The position numbers and the translations under genes are program-made. A stretch of DNA of 38,040 nt from Paracoccaceae bacterium (GTDB lineage: Bacteria > Pseudomonadota > Alphaproteobacteria > Rhodobacterales > Rhodobacteraceae): NCBI GenBank assembly GCA_009924775.1, contig RFQY01000004.1:1-38040 (forward strand), given 5' to 3'. Shown one piece after another: positions 1 to 7,931 of the stretch (within the stretch, counting starts at the first letter, position 1; the number at the start of each line of letters is the position of its first letter). Under the pieces are notes generated by a model, which did no database searches, had not been told where the DNA came from, and saw nothing but the letters and a program-made list of their open reading frames with translations.

Positions 1-14
1 CAAAGGTGCCGCAC

Positions 15-779
15 ATGACCCAGCTGCCCACCACCACAACCCGCAAATTGGGCCTTGTCATCGATCTGGACACTTGCGTGGGCTGCCATGCCTGCGTGAT
101 TTCCTGCAAGGGCTGGAACACCGAAAACTATGGCGCCCCCTTGGCCGATGAAGATGCCTATGGCGCCAATCCTGTGGGCAGTTTTTTGAACCGGGTGCAC
201 AGCTACGAGATAACCCCCACAGATGATGCACCGCCCAGCTTGGTGCATTTTCCAAAATCCTGCCTGCATTGCGACAATGCCCCTTGCGTGACGGTCTGCC
301 CCACCGGCGCCAGCTATAAGCGCGTGGAAGACGGTATCGTGCTGGTCAATGAAAGCGCCTGCATCGGCTGTGGCCTTTGCGCCTGGGCCTGCCCCTATGG
401 CGCGCGCGAATTGGACCCGCGCGAAAAGGTCATGAAAAAATGCACCCTGTGCGTAGACCGCATTTACAACGAAAACCTACCCGAAGAAGACCGGGTGCCC
501 GCCTGCGTGCGCACCTGCCCGGCAGGCGCGCGCCATTTCGGCGATCTGGGCGACAGCGACAGCGCTGTCAGCCAATTGGTGGCCGAACGCGGCGGTTTTG
601 ATTTGATGCCGGAAATGGGCACCCAGCCGGTGAACAAATACCTGCCGCCACGCCCCAAGGACCAATTGCAAGAAACCGATATTTTGGCCCCGTTCTTGGC
701 GCCTGTCACCGACACCAGCCAGGGCTTTTTGGGCTGGCTTGACCGCGCGCTTTCAGCCCTGCCCGGCGCGAAGGAGTAA
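15..779 (+). CDS. dmsB: DMSO-reductase-type iron-sulfur subunit (DmsB-like)
   Basis: This is the electron-transfer subunit of a molybdopterin oxidoreductase. It carries four [4Fe-4S] clusters between the membrane anchor and the catalytic subunit. The 254-residue protein shows four cysteine groups in order: CVGCHACVISC near the N-terminus, then CLHCDNAPCVTVCP, CIGCGLCAWACP, and CTLC paired with CVRTCPAG. The spacing and length fit the DmsB/PhsB/PsrB family. I prefer the ATG at 15 over the GTG at 6 because AAAGG lies at 2-6 with good spacing. Bases 1-18 can be read as the end of an upstream frame closing in TGA at 16-18, an ATGA overlap. That would suit a catalytic dmsA gene just outside the window, but this is inference. 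dmsC follows 3 bases after the stop. The true substrate (DMSO, another S- or N-oxide, or a sulfur compound) cannot be told from this subunit. Confidence 0.9.
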   Translation: MTQLPTTTTRKLGLVIDLDTCVGCHACVISCKGWNTENYGAPLADEDAYGANPVGSFLNRVHSYEITPTDDAPPSLVHFPKSCLHCDNAPCVTVCPTGASYKRVEDGIVLVNESACIGCGLCAWACPYGARELDPREKVMKKCTLCVDRIYNENLPEEDRVPACVRTCPAGARHFGDLGDSDSAVSQLVAERGGFDLMPEMGTQPVNKYLPPRPKDQLQETDILAPFLAPVTDTSQGFLGWLDRALSALPGAKE

Positions 780-782
780 GCC

Positions 783-1658
783 ATGCATCCCGCACCCTCG
801 ATCATTGTCTTTACCACGCTTTCGGGCCTTGGCTTTGGCCTGATGGCATTCTTGGGGCTGGGCATGCCCAGCTCGACGGGCTGGGTGGCGCTGGCCTTTT
901 ACGTGATTGCCTATGCGCTGGCCTGTGGTGGCTTGTTGGCTTCGGCCTTTCATTTGGGCCACCCCGAACGGGCCTTGCGCGCCTTTAGCCAATGGCGCAG
1001 CAGCTGGCTAAGCCGCGAAGCATGGCTGGCCGTGTTGACCTTGTTGGTGGTGGGCGTTTTTGCGGCAGGTCGGGTGTTTTGGGGCCAGATCTGGCAACCC
1101 TTGGGCTGGATAGGGGCCGCACTGGCGCTGGCCACCGTGTATAGCACCTCGATGATCTATGCCAGTTTGGCCGCCATCCCACGCTGGCACGGTTGGTTGA
1201 CCCCGCTGCATTTTCTTAGCCTCGCCTTGGCGGGCGGTGCCCTGCTGGCGGGCCAAGTTGGCTTGGCCCTGCCCCTGCTGGCGCTGGCTGCGGGGGTGCA
1301 ACTGGTGACATGGATGCAGGGTGATACTGCCTTGGCGCGCTCTGGCACAACGCTGGCCAGCGCCACGGGGCTGCAAGGCGGGGCTGTGCGTGCCTTCGAG
1401 CCGCCCCACACCGGCACCAACTATTTGCTGCGCGAGATGGTGCATATCGTGGGGCGCAAACACGCAGCCCGGCTGCGGGTTTTGGCGCTGATCTTGGGCT
1501 TTGGGCTGCCCATGGTGCTGCTTGTGCTGCCCTTTAACCATTGGTTGGGGCTGCTGGCGGTGCTGACCCATGTGGTGGGCATTTTCGCCTCGCGCTGGCT
1601 GTTTTTTGCCCAAGCCGAACATGTCGTGGGCCTGTATTACGGCAAACGCTCTGCCTAG
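783..1658 (+). CDS. dmsC: DMSO-reductase membrane anchor (DmsC family)
   Basis: This 291-residue protein is very hydrophobic, with about eight predicted membrane segments. It matches the DmsC anchor family, which takes electrons from quinol and passes them to the iron-sulfur subunit. Supporting features are the N-terminal segment after MHPAPSIIVFTTLSGLG, the conserved SWLSRE stretch near residue 75, and the FHLGHPERALRAF loop before it. The NrfD/PsrC anchors are larger and lack this SWLSRE signature. The gene starts 3 bases after the dmsB stop, so the two are co-transcribed and probably coupled. It ends 25 bases before a convergent gene. The partner catalytic subunit is not in the window, so assignment of the whole complex is by family. 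Confidence 0.88.
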   Translation: MHPAPSIIVFTTLSGLGFGLMAFLGLGMPSSTGWVALAFYVIAYALACGGLLASAFHLGHPERALRAFSQWRSSWLSREAWLAVLTLLVVGVFAAGRVFWGQIWQPLGWIGAALALATVYSTSMIYASLAAIPRWHGWLTPLHFLSLALAGGALLAGQVGLALPLLALAAGVQLVTWMQGDTALARSGTTLASATGLQGGAVRAFEPPHTGTNYLLREMVHIVGRKHAARLRVLALILGFGLPMVLLVLPFNHWLGLLAVLTHVVGIFASRWLFFAQAEHVVGLYYGKRSA

Positions 1659-1683
1659 CTTGGCCGAGGCGCGCGGGCCGCAC

Positions 1684-2328
1684 CTAGACGCCGCGGTTGC
1701 GCCCCCACCAGCGGCGCAGCCGCCCACGCCCCTCGGCCAAGCTGTCGGCGGCAGCGTCGAACCCGTCTTCGATATCCTCTAATACCGGGTCGATCCGGGC
1801 CGCACGAAAGCGCAGCCAGCGCACCCTGACTGCCCAGAATATGGCGAAAAGCACCAATAAGATCACCCCACTGACCCAAGGGATGATGCGCACATCTGGC
1901 CCGGCCACGGGCCGGATGCCCACGGCATTTGGAAAAATCGACAGGTATTCATTGCGCCAGCCATAATGCGTAACAGCCACCCATTCGGGTGCCGCCTTGG
2001 TGGAAATGGCGTCGTTTGCCTCGGTATAAAGCGTGGCGGTGTCGAATTTGAAATACGGGGGCCAGTTCCAGCCGGTGTCTTCATTGCGATACACCATGGC
2101 GTGGCCATCCGGGTCGACCGCCTGAATGAACTGCACATCACGGCTGGTTTGCGTGCCGGGCTGGCTGTCTGGGGTTGTCCAGAATATGCGCGTCCAATCC
2201 CCCAGCTCTTGGCGTTCTTCATAGGTGTTGACGATGCGCACAATGTCGTGCTGCGGTAAGGTGTAGTGTAAAAACCCCGCCACCAGCAGCAAAAGAAACG
2301 CCCGCAGCCCCCATTTAACCCAACCCAT
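1684..2328 (-). CDS. DUF1523 family membrane protein
   Basis: The 214-residue protein has a membrane segment at the N-terminus (about residues 6-22), a soluble middle rich in Trp and Tyr that should be periplasmic, and a second membrane segment (about 146-167). A basic cytoplasmic tail follows and ends in RRWWGRNRGV. The middle part, with YEERQELGDWTRIFWTT and DTGWNWPPYFKFDTATLY, resembles the DUF1523 family of Rhodobacterales. No function is known to me. I chose the ATG at 2328 because GAAGGAG sits about 8 bases upstream; a GTG codon directly before it gives the longer alternative. The gene is divergent from the P1 peptidase gene, and the 150-base gap between them must hold both promoters. 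Confidence 0.75.
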   Translation of the reverse strand: MGWVKWGLRAFLLLLVAGFLHYTLPQHDIVRIVNTYEERQELGDWTRIFWTTPDSQPGTQTSRDVQFIQAVDPDGHAMVYRNEDTGWNWPPYFKFDTATLYTEANDAISTKAAPEWVAVTHYGWRNEYLSIFPNAVGIRPVAGPDVRIIPWVSGVILLVLFAIFWAVRVRWLRFRAARIDPVLEDIEDGFDAAADSLAEGRGRLRRWWGRNRGV

Positions 2329-2482
2329 CACATGGCTCCTTCGATATCGGCCAGACCTCAGGCAGGCCGGCCCTGCTGTTCTAGATAATCATCGCAGGAT
2401 TGACCACAATGCTTTGGCGGCAAATCAACGCGGCTTGCCCTGCCCAGCACTTCTGCCATCATAGCCCCAAAAGGAGCCCCCC

Positions 2483-3490
2483 ATGACAGCCACCCCCGGC
2501 CCATTGAACCTGATCACCGACATCGCTGGCCTGAAGGTGGGCAACGCCCAAGACGCGGCCATCAAAACTGGCGTCACCGTGCTCAGCGCCGATCGCCCCT
2601 TTGTGGCCGGCGTGCATGTGATGGGCGGTGCACCGGGCAGCCGAGAAACCGAGCTGCTGGCGCCAGATAAAACCGTGGCAGAGGTGGATGCGTTGGTGTT
2701 GTCGGGCGGGTCGGCCTTGGGGTTGGATGCGGCCTCGGGCGTGGCCAATGCCCTGCGCGCGGCGGGGCGTGGTTTTGCCGTGGGGGCGCAACGCGTACCG
2801 ATTGTGCCGGCGGCAATTATTTTTGATCTTATCAACGGCGGCAACAAAGACTGGGCCGAAAACCCCTACCCTGCCTTGGGTGCCGCGGCCCTTGCCAACG
2901 CCGGGCCCAGTTTTGAGATCGGCAGCTTTGGGGCGGGCACCGGGGCCACCACGGCCAATTTCAAGGGCGGGCTTGGATCGGCCTCGGTGGTGTTGCCAAC
3001 GGGGCATCGTGTGGGGGCCTTGGTGGTGGTCAATGCCTTGGGATCTGCCGTTGTGGGGCAAGGCCCGCATTTTTGGGCCGCACCCTTTGAGCTGGGGGCA
3101 GAATTTGGCGGGCATGGGGTGGCGGCAGACTATCCCAACACCCATGTGCCGCACACAAAGCTGGCCGCGCATGCCAATACCACGATCGGCATTGTTGCCA
3201 CCGATGCCGTGCTGGATAAGGCTGGCTGCACCCGGTTGGCCACGGCTGCCCAAGATGGGTTGGCCCGCGCCTTGGTGCCAGCCCATACGCCGATGGATGG
3301 CGATCTTGTCTTTGCCCTATCCACCGCAGCGCGCCCCTTGGAAAACGGCTTGGCCGATGTTTTGACCTTGGGCCACGCGGCCGCCACCTGCATGGCCCGC
3401 GCCATTGCCCGCGCGGTTTTTGCAGCCCAACCAGCGCCCCATGACAGCCAGCCGTGCTGGGCTGACAGCTATGGCCGGCCCGGGGCCTAG
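2483..3490 (+). CDS. P1 family (DmpA/NylC-type) self-processing peptidase
   Basis: The 335-residue protein belongs to the N-terminal-nucleophile hydrolases of family S58 (DmpA aminopeptidase, NylC nylon-oligomer hydrolase). These cleave themselves into two chains and use the new N-terminal Ser or Thr as nucleophile. Visible motifs are VLSGGSALGLDAASGV near residue 75, GAGTGATTANFKGGLGSAS near 150-168, and ANTTIGIVATDAVL, where cleavage is expected between Asn232 and Thr233. DGDLVFALSTAARP follows near the end. Thr rather than Ser at the scissile site points to the NylC-like side of the family. The ribosome site AAAGGAG lies 7 bases before the ATG. The physiological substrate is unknown. The stop codon shares the bases CTAG (3487-3490) with the stop of the convergent hydrolase gene. 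Confidence 0.88.
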   Translation: MTATPGPLNLITDIAGLKVGNAQDAAIKTGVTVLSADRPFVAGVHVMGGAPGSRETELLAPDKTVAEVDALVLSGGSALGLDAASGVANALRAAGRGFAVGAQRVPIVPAAIIFDLINGGNKDWAENPYPALGAAALANAGPSFEIGSFGAGTGATTANFKGGLGSASVVLPTGHRVGALVVVNALGSAVVGQGPHFWAAPFELGAEFGGHGVAADYPNTHVPHTKLAAHANTTIGIVATDAVLDKAGCTRLATAAQDGLARALVPAHTPMDGDLVFALSTAARPLENGLADVLTLGHAAATCMARAIARAVFAAQPAPHDSQPCWADSYGRPGA

Positions 3491-4281
3491 GCCAAAAGCT
3501 GCGCGATCATCGCGCTTTCTGGGTCTGCCAGCGCGTCGATCACATCGAAATGGTGCTTTTCAGGCGCAATATGGCAGGGCGCGCCCCATGCATCGGCCAG
3601 CCAGCGGGCCTGATCTAAGAAGGCCGGGCGCTCGTCTGCGCCCACCCAAACGGTGCAGGCCAGCCCGGGGGCCGGGCGCATCAAGGCCGGGCTTTCGGCA
3701 GCCGCGCTTTCATCTGTCAGGCAAAACTGCGCATTCATCGAGGTCTCCAGCAGCGGGCGCAAATCAGCCACCGGCGAAATCGGCATCACATGGGCCAAGC
3801 GCCCGGCAACACCCGGCGCCAGCACCCCCGGCACCCCCATACGCGCAACCAAATGTCCCCCCGCCGAATGGCCTGCCAGCCTAATGGGCCCCGCCACCTG
3901 CCCCGCCACATGGCCCAGCATGCGCGCAATTTGCTGGGTGATCTGCGCGATGCTGACATCGGGGCATAGGTCATACGAGGGCATGGCCACCGCCCAGCCC
4001 CGCGCCAACATGCCTGCGGCCAGATGCGACCAATAAGACTTGTCAAAGCGCAGCCAATAGCCGCCATGGACAAACACAAACAAGCCCAGCGGTGCCGCCT
4101 GTTGCGGCAAAAACATATCAAAAACCTGCCGCGCGCTGGGGCCATAGGGGATATCAAGCTGCACCCGCCCCTCGCGGCTTAGCTGCTGGCGAAACGCCGC
4201 CGCCTGTTCAGCCCAGCGCGGCGGATAGGCATCGGCCCCGGCAATATAGGCCCCATTGGCATAGGCATCATCCAAACGCAT
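3487..4281 (-). CDS. alpha/beta hydrolase (arylformamidase/esterase-like)
   Basis: This is a 264-residue serine hydrolase of the alpha/beta fold. The oxyanion-hole motif HGGYW is at residues 72-76, the nucleophile elbow GHSAGGH has Ser139, a likely acid Asp lies in VWVGADERPAF, and the catalytic His is probably in EKHHFDVIDAL near the C-terminus. HGGYW with this length is typical of kynurenine-formamidase-like and carboxylesterase-like enzymes. No other kynurenine-pathway gene is nearby, so the substrate is left open. The frame stays open to 4440, but the ATG at 4281 (MRLDDAYANGAY) is the sensible start: it has AAAGGGG upstream, and the extra 53 residues are basic and low in complexity. The gene is divergent from gabD. 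Confidence 0.83.
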   Translation of the reverse strand: MRLDDAYANGAYIAGADAYPPRWAEQAAAFRQQLSREGRVQLDIPYGPSARQVFDMFLPQQAAPLGLFVFVHGGYWLRFDKSYWSHLAAGMLARGWAVAMPSYDLCPDVSIAQITQQIARMLGHVAGQVAGPIRLAGHSAGGHLVARMGVPGVLAPGVAGRLAHVMPISPVADLRPLLETSMNAQFCLTDESAAAESPALMRPAPGLACTVWVGADERPAFLDQARWLADAWGAPCHIAPEKHHFDVIDALADPESAMIAQLLA

Positions 4282-4394
4282 CACGGCCCCTTTTTCTTTT
4301 CGATGTTGCGCGCGGCTTTTTTGCATCCACCGCTGGACAAGCCTAGCCGAGGATGGTTTCCCTTTGCGAGAGCCAAATTTACGAGGAGGGTGCA

Positions 4395-5876
4395 ATGAGC
4401 GTAGAAATGACAGATCTGAAATCGCGGCTGAAAGATCCAAGCCTGTTGGCCGAACTGGCCTATTGCGCCGGCGAATGGGTGCAGGGCGAGGGCGGGGCCA
4501 CCTTTGCCGTGACCAACCCAGCGCGCGGCGATGTGATTGCCAATGTGGCCGATCTCAGCCGCGCCCAAGTGGCCGCAACCATTGCCAAAGCGGAAGCCGC
4601 CCAAAAAGAATGGGCACAATGGACCGGCAAAGAGCGCGCCACCGTGCTGCGCCGCTGGTTTGACCTGATGATGGCCAACCAAGACGATCTGGGCACGATT
4701 TTGACCGCCGAACAGGGCAAACCGCTGGCCGAAGCCAAGGGCGAAATTGCCTATGGTGCCTCGTTCATCGAATTTTTTGCAGAAGAGGCCAAACGTATCT
4801 ACGGCGAAACCATTCCCGGCCATCAGCGCGACAAACGCATTATGGTCCTTAAGCAGCCCATCGGGGTTGCCGCCAGCATCACGCCGTGGAACTTCCCCAA
4901 CGCCATGATCACCCGCAAGGCAGGCCCGGCCCTGGCCGCAGGCTGTGCCTTTGTCGGCCGCCCCGCCGCGGAAACACCGCTATCGGCGCTGGTTATGGGC
5001 GTTCTGGCCGAGCGCGCGGGCATCCCGAAGGGGGTGTTCAGCATCGTCACCTCGTCGCGCTCGAGCGAGATTGGCAAAGAGTTTTGCGAAAACCCCGCCG
5101 TGCGCAAACTGACCTTCACCGGCTCGACCGAGGTGGGCCGCATCTTGCTGCGCCAAGCGGCCGATAGCGTGATGAAATGCAGCATGGAGCTGGGCGGCAA
5201 CGCGCCCTTTATCGTGTTTGACGATGCCGATCTGGACGCCGCCGTCGAAGGCGCGATCCTGTGCAAGTTCCGCAACAACGGCCAGACCTGCGTTTGCGCC
5301 AACCGCATCTATGTGCAAGCGGGCGTTTATGACGCTTTTGCCGAAAAACTGGCCGCACGCGTGGCACAGATGAAAGTGGGCGATGGGCTAGAGGCAGGCA
5401 CAGATCTGGGCCCGTTGATCAACACCGACGCCATCACCAAAGTGCAAGAACACGTGGCCGATGCCCTGGCCAAAGGCGCCAAAGTTTTGGTGGGTGGCGG
5501 CGAGCCGCTGCAGGGCCCCGGCAATTTCTTGCCCCCCACCATTGTGACCGGCGCCACACAGGACATGCTGTTTTCCAAAGACGAAACCTTTGGCCCGCTG
5601 GCGCCTTTGTTCAAATTCGACACTGTGGATGACGTGATTGCCATGGCCAATGATACGATCTTTGGCTTGGCCAGCTATTTCTACGCCAAAGACCTGAGCC
5701 GCGTTTACAAGGTGGCCGAGGCGCTGGAATACGGGATTGTGGGCGTAAATACCGGCATCATCTCGACCGAGGTTGCGCCTTTTGGTGGCGTCAAGCAATC
5801 GGGCCTTGGGCGTGAGGGCAGCCATCACGGCATCGAGGATTATCTGGAAATCAAATATATCTGCATGTCGGTCTGA
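4395..5876 (+). CDS. gabD: NAD(P)-dependent succinate-semialdehyde dehydrogenase
   Basis: The 493-residue aldehyde dehydrogenase oxidises succinate semialdehyde to succinate, the last step of 4-aminobutyrate breakdown, in the cytoplasm. The cofactor region contains TPWNFPNAMITRKAGPALAAG and FTGSTEVGR. The catalytic Glu265 lies in MELGGNAPF and the nucleophile Cys299 in NNGQTCVCANR. Residues around TPWNFP, SIVTSSRSSEIG and the C-terminal GVNTGIISTEVAPFGG fit the GabD branch better than betaine- or aromatic-aldehyde dehydrogenases. The start at 4395 is set by GAGGAGGG at 4383-4390. One oddity is Arg189 in FVGRPAAETP, where most family members have Lys (VLKPAS type). No gabT aminotransferase is adjacent. 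A strong terminator follows at 5896-5930. Confidence 0.9.
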   Translation: MSVEMTDLKSRLKDPSLLAELAYCAGEWVQGEGGATFAVTNPARGDVIANVADLSRAQVAATIAKAEAAQKEWAQWTGKERATVLRRWFDLMMANQDDLGTILTAEQGKPLAEAKGEIAYGASFIEFFAEEAKRIYGETIPGHQRDKRIMVLKQPIGVAASITPWNFPNAMITRKAGPALAAGCAFVGRPAAETPLSALVMGVLAERAGIPKGVFSIVTSSRSSEIGKEFCENPAVRKLTFTGSTEVGRILLRQAADSVMKCSMELGGNAPFIVFDDADLDAAVEGAILCKFRNNGQTCVCANRIYVQAGVYDAFAEKLAARVAQMKVGDGLEAGTDLGPLINTDAITKVQEHVADALAKGAKVLVGGGEPLQGPGNFLPPTIVTGATQDMLFSKDETFGPLAPLFKFDTVDDVIAMANDTIFGLASYFYAKDLSRVYKVAEALEYGIVGVNTGIISTEVAPFGGVKQSGLGREGSHHGIEDYLEIKYICMSV

Positions 5877-5895
5877 TCCGGCCAGACCAAGCGGC

Positions 5896-5930
5896 AACGG
5901 GCGGGGCCAACTGACCCCGCCCGTTTTGTT
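5896..5930 (+). terminator. rho-independent terminator of gabD
   Basis: An 11-bp perfect stem (arms 5896-5906 and 5915-5925, GGGCGGGG core) with an 8-base loop is followed by TTTTGTTTT. It starts 20 bases after the gabD stop codon. This is the classic shape of an intrinsic terminator on the plus strand. Confidence 0.9.
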
Positions 5931-5947
5931 TTGACCCCGCTCTTTTT

Positions 5948-5969
5948 GAGTATTTAGAGCAAGATGAAG
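5948..5969 (-). repeat. 3'-UTR motif copy 1 (downstream of hsp20)
   Basis: The minus-strand sequence TTCATCTTGCTCTAAATACTC begins 6 bases after the hsp20 stop codon. The same 21-nt word recurs at 25294-25314 (one mismatch) and 36899-36919 (identical). All three lie sense-oriented just after a gene. Function unknown. Confidence 0.7.
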
Positions 5970-5974
5970 GTAGA

Positions 5975-6460
5975 TTAGTTCAAAGCCGCCGGCGCCGAGA
6001 TTTCAGCGGCCCCCGCCTGCGGGCTGTGGCCTGCGCGGCTGATTTCGATTTGGCGCGGTTTCAACGCCTCGGGCAGGATGCGCGCCAGATCGATGTGGAG
6101 CATGCCATCGGCATGGGCGGCGGCTGTGACGCGCATGTGATCGGCCAAGTGGAAGCGCCGCTCGAAGGCGCGGGTGGCGATGCCGCGGTGCAGGAAGCTG
6201 CGGGTGTCTTCGCCTGTCTCTTGCGGTTTTTGGGCCGAAACGATCAGGGCGTTTTCGCGCAGCTCGACCGAAAGATCATCGGCCGAGAACCCGGCAACCG
6301 CGATGGAAATGCGATAGGCGTTTTCATCGGTTTTTTCGATATTGTAGGGGGGGTAGGTCGACTGGCCAACATCATTGGCGAAAACGCGATCCATGAGATC
6401 GGCGATTTGGTCAAAACCAACCGTGGCGCGGTAAAGCGGTGCAAGATCAAAATTACGCAT
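5975..6460 (-). CDS. small heat-shock protein, Hsp20/IbpA family
   Basis: The 161-residue protein is an ATP-independent chaperone that holds unfolding proteins for later refolding. It has an N-terminal segment (MRNFDLAPLYRATVGFDQI) typical of IbpA-type proteins, an alpha-crystallin domain from about residue 35 (YPPYNIEKTDENAYRISIAV) to the FERRFHLADHM strand, and an Ala-rich C-terminal tail. The start at 6460 is set by GGAGG about 7 bases upstream; the longer open frame to 6688 overlaps the glcF gene and lacks family similarity. The 5' leader holds a candidate ROSE thermometer and a candidate RpoH promoter, listed separately. Transcription reading through from glcDEF, on the same strand, could also reach this gene. 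Confidence 0.92.
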   Translation of the reverse strand: MRNFDLAPLYRATVGFDQIADLMDRVFANDVGQSTYPPYNIEKTDENAYRISIAVAGFSADDLSVELRENALIVSAQKPQETGEDTRSFLHRGIATRAFERRFHLADHMRVTAAAHADGMLHIDLARILPEALKPRQIEISRAGHSPQAGAAEISAPAALN

Positions 6461-6545
6461 GCAATCCTCCGTTGAGCGATGCCTTGTGTGATGGCCCTCC
6501 GGTGGGACGGGCCGGTGCGTGCGGGCCCCGATTGGGCACCCGACA
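6461..6545 (-). promoter_or_regulatory. candidate ROSE-like RNA thermometer in the hsp20 leader
   Basis: On the minus strand, the bases just before the hsp20 start read UCGCU, CAACGG, AGGA, then UUGC and AUG. The ROSE family of heat-shock leaders is defined by U(U/C)GCU pairing with the Shine-Dalgarno AGGA through a G-G pair and a bulged C, and this arrangement matches. A-U and G-C pairs can extend the stem outward. Further upstream, GGGCC and GGCCC arms (around 6495-6530) can form an additional hairpin. The leader length of about 85 nt from the proposed promoter is also typical. No folding calculation was done. Confidence 0.6.
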
Positions 6546-6551
6546 CCGATT

Positions 6552-6580
6552 AGGTGGGCGCGCACCGGCGAAGGTTCAAG
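6552..6580 (-). promoter_or_regulatory. candidate RpoH (sigma-32) promoter for hsp20
   Basis: Reading the minus strand, CTTGAA (6575-6580), 16 bases, then CCCACCT (6552-6558) resembles the alphaproteobacterial heat-shock promoter pattern CTTG-N17/18-CCCATnT, with one deviation in the -10 part. It lies just after the glcF stop codon and about 85-90 bases before the hsp20 start. Confidence 0.45.
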
Positions 6581-6584
6581 GGGG

Positions 6585-7931
6585 CTAGCGCAATATCGGC
6601 ACCGCCATGGCGCTGGGCAGGCTGGGTGCATGGCCGGGCTGGGTGGCGCCCATCGCAGGGGGCACGGGGCCGCCTGTGGCCCAATCAAGCAATTCGACCG
6701 TGTGCACCACGGGCACGCCCGCCGCGCTGCCGATTTGCATCATACAGCCGATGTTGCCCGCGGCGATGACATCGGGGTTGCGGGCCTGCAAGGTGGCCAG
6801 TTTGCGCGCCTTGAGCTGGGCCGAGATTTCGGGCTGCATCAGGTTATAGGTACCAGCCGAGCCGCAGCACAGATGGCTGTCTGCGGGTTCGACCACGCGA
6901 AAGCCTGCGCGTTTGAGCAAGGTTTTGGGGTGATCTTTGATTTGCTGGCCGTGTTGCAGGCTGCAGGCCGCGTGATAGGCCACAGTCAGCGCCGGGGCGG
7001 TGGTGGCGTGGGGTAGATCAAGTTTTATCAGCACTTCGCTGATATCCATCGCGATGGCGCTGACGCTCTGGGCATCGGCGGCAAGCGGGCTGGTGCGGAA
7101 CATATGCCCGTAGTCCTTGATCGTGGTGCCACAGCCCGAGGTGTTGATGACGATCGCATCCAGCCCTTGGCCATCCATCTCGGCCGCCCAGGCGCGGATA
7201 TTGCGGGCCGCAGATTGGTGGCTTTCGTCGGTTTTGCCCATGTGATGGGTCAGCGCGCCGCAGCAGCCCGCGCCTTTGGGCACCACGACCTCGCAGCCAA
7301 GGCGGGTGAGCAGGCGAATGGTGGCATCGTTGATATCGGTGTTCAGCGCCTTTTGCGCACAGCCTGTCATCAGCGCCACACGCATTTTGCGCGGGGCCTT
7401 GGGCGCAAAGCTTTGCGGGTCGTCGTTGCGGCTGACGGGGGGCAGGCTGCGCGGGGCCATGGCCAGCATGGCGCGAAGGCGGGCATCGGGAATGAGCCGG
7501 GCAAAGGGGCGCCCGATTTGTGCCAGCAACAGCGCCACGCGGAACCGTTTTGGGTGGGGCAGAATGCGTGCCAAAACCCAGCGCAACAGCCGCTCGCCCA
7601 GCGGGCGGCGGTAGGTGTTTTCGATATATTCGCGGGCGTGATCGACCAGATGCATGTAATGCACACCGCTGGGGCAGGTGCTCATGCAGGCCAGGCAAGA
7701 GAGGCAACGGTCGATGTGTTTTACCGTTTTGGCATCGGGCACGCGGTTATTTTCCAGCATGTCCTTGATCAGGTAGATGCGGCCACGGGGGCTGTCCAAC
7801 TCGTCGCCAAGCACCTGATAGGTGGGGCATGTTGCGGTGCAAAAGCCGCAATGCACGCAGGCGCGTAAAATGTCATTGGCGCGGGCAGTGCCCGGATCTT
7901 GTAGCTGTGTTGGTGTGAAATGTGTTTGCAT
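6585..7931 (-). CDS. glcF: glycolate oxidase iron-sulfur subunit GlcF
   Basis: This is the third subunit of the glycolate dehydrogenase complex (GlcDEF), which oxidises glycolate to glyoxylate and passes electrons towards quinone. The 448-residue protein has two [4Fe-4S] binding groups near the N-terminus: Cys25, 28, 31 and 35 in CVHCGFCTATC, then Cys76, 79, 82 and 86 in CLSCLACMSTC. Two CCG-type domains follow, seen as GAGCCGALTHHMG and HLCCGSAGTYNLMQP. Length and order match GlcF. Its start overlaps the glcE stop by one base (TGATG), so translation is coupled. The stop at 6585 lies next to the proposed hsp20 promoter, and no terminator is visible between them. Confidence 0.94.
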   Translation of the reverse strand: MQTHFTPTQLQDPGTARANDILRACVHCGFCTATCPTYQVLGDELDSPRGRIYLIKDMLENNRVPDAKTVKHIDRCLSCLACMSTCPSGVHYMHLVDHAREYIENTYRRPLGERLLRWVLARILPHPKRFRVALLLAQIGRPFARLIPDARLRAMLAMAPRSLPPVSRNDDPQSFAPKAPRKMRVALMTGCAQKALNTDINDATIRLLTRLGCEVVVPKGAGCCGALTHHMGKTDESHQSAARNIRAWAAEMDGQGLDAIVINTSGCGTTIKDYGHMFRTSPLAADAQSVSAIAMDISEVLIKLDLPHATTAPALTVAYHAACSLQHGQQIKDHPKTLLKRAGFRVVEPADSHLCCGSAGTYNLMQPEISAQLKARKLATLQARNPDVIAAGNIGCMMQIGSAAGVPVVHTVELLDWATGGPVPPAMGATQPGHAPSLPSAMAVPILR

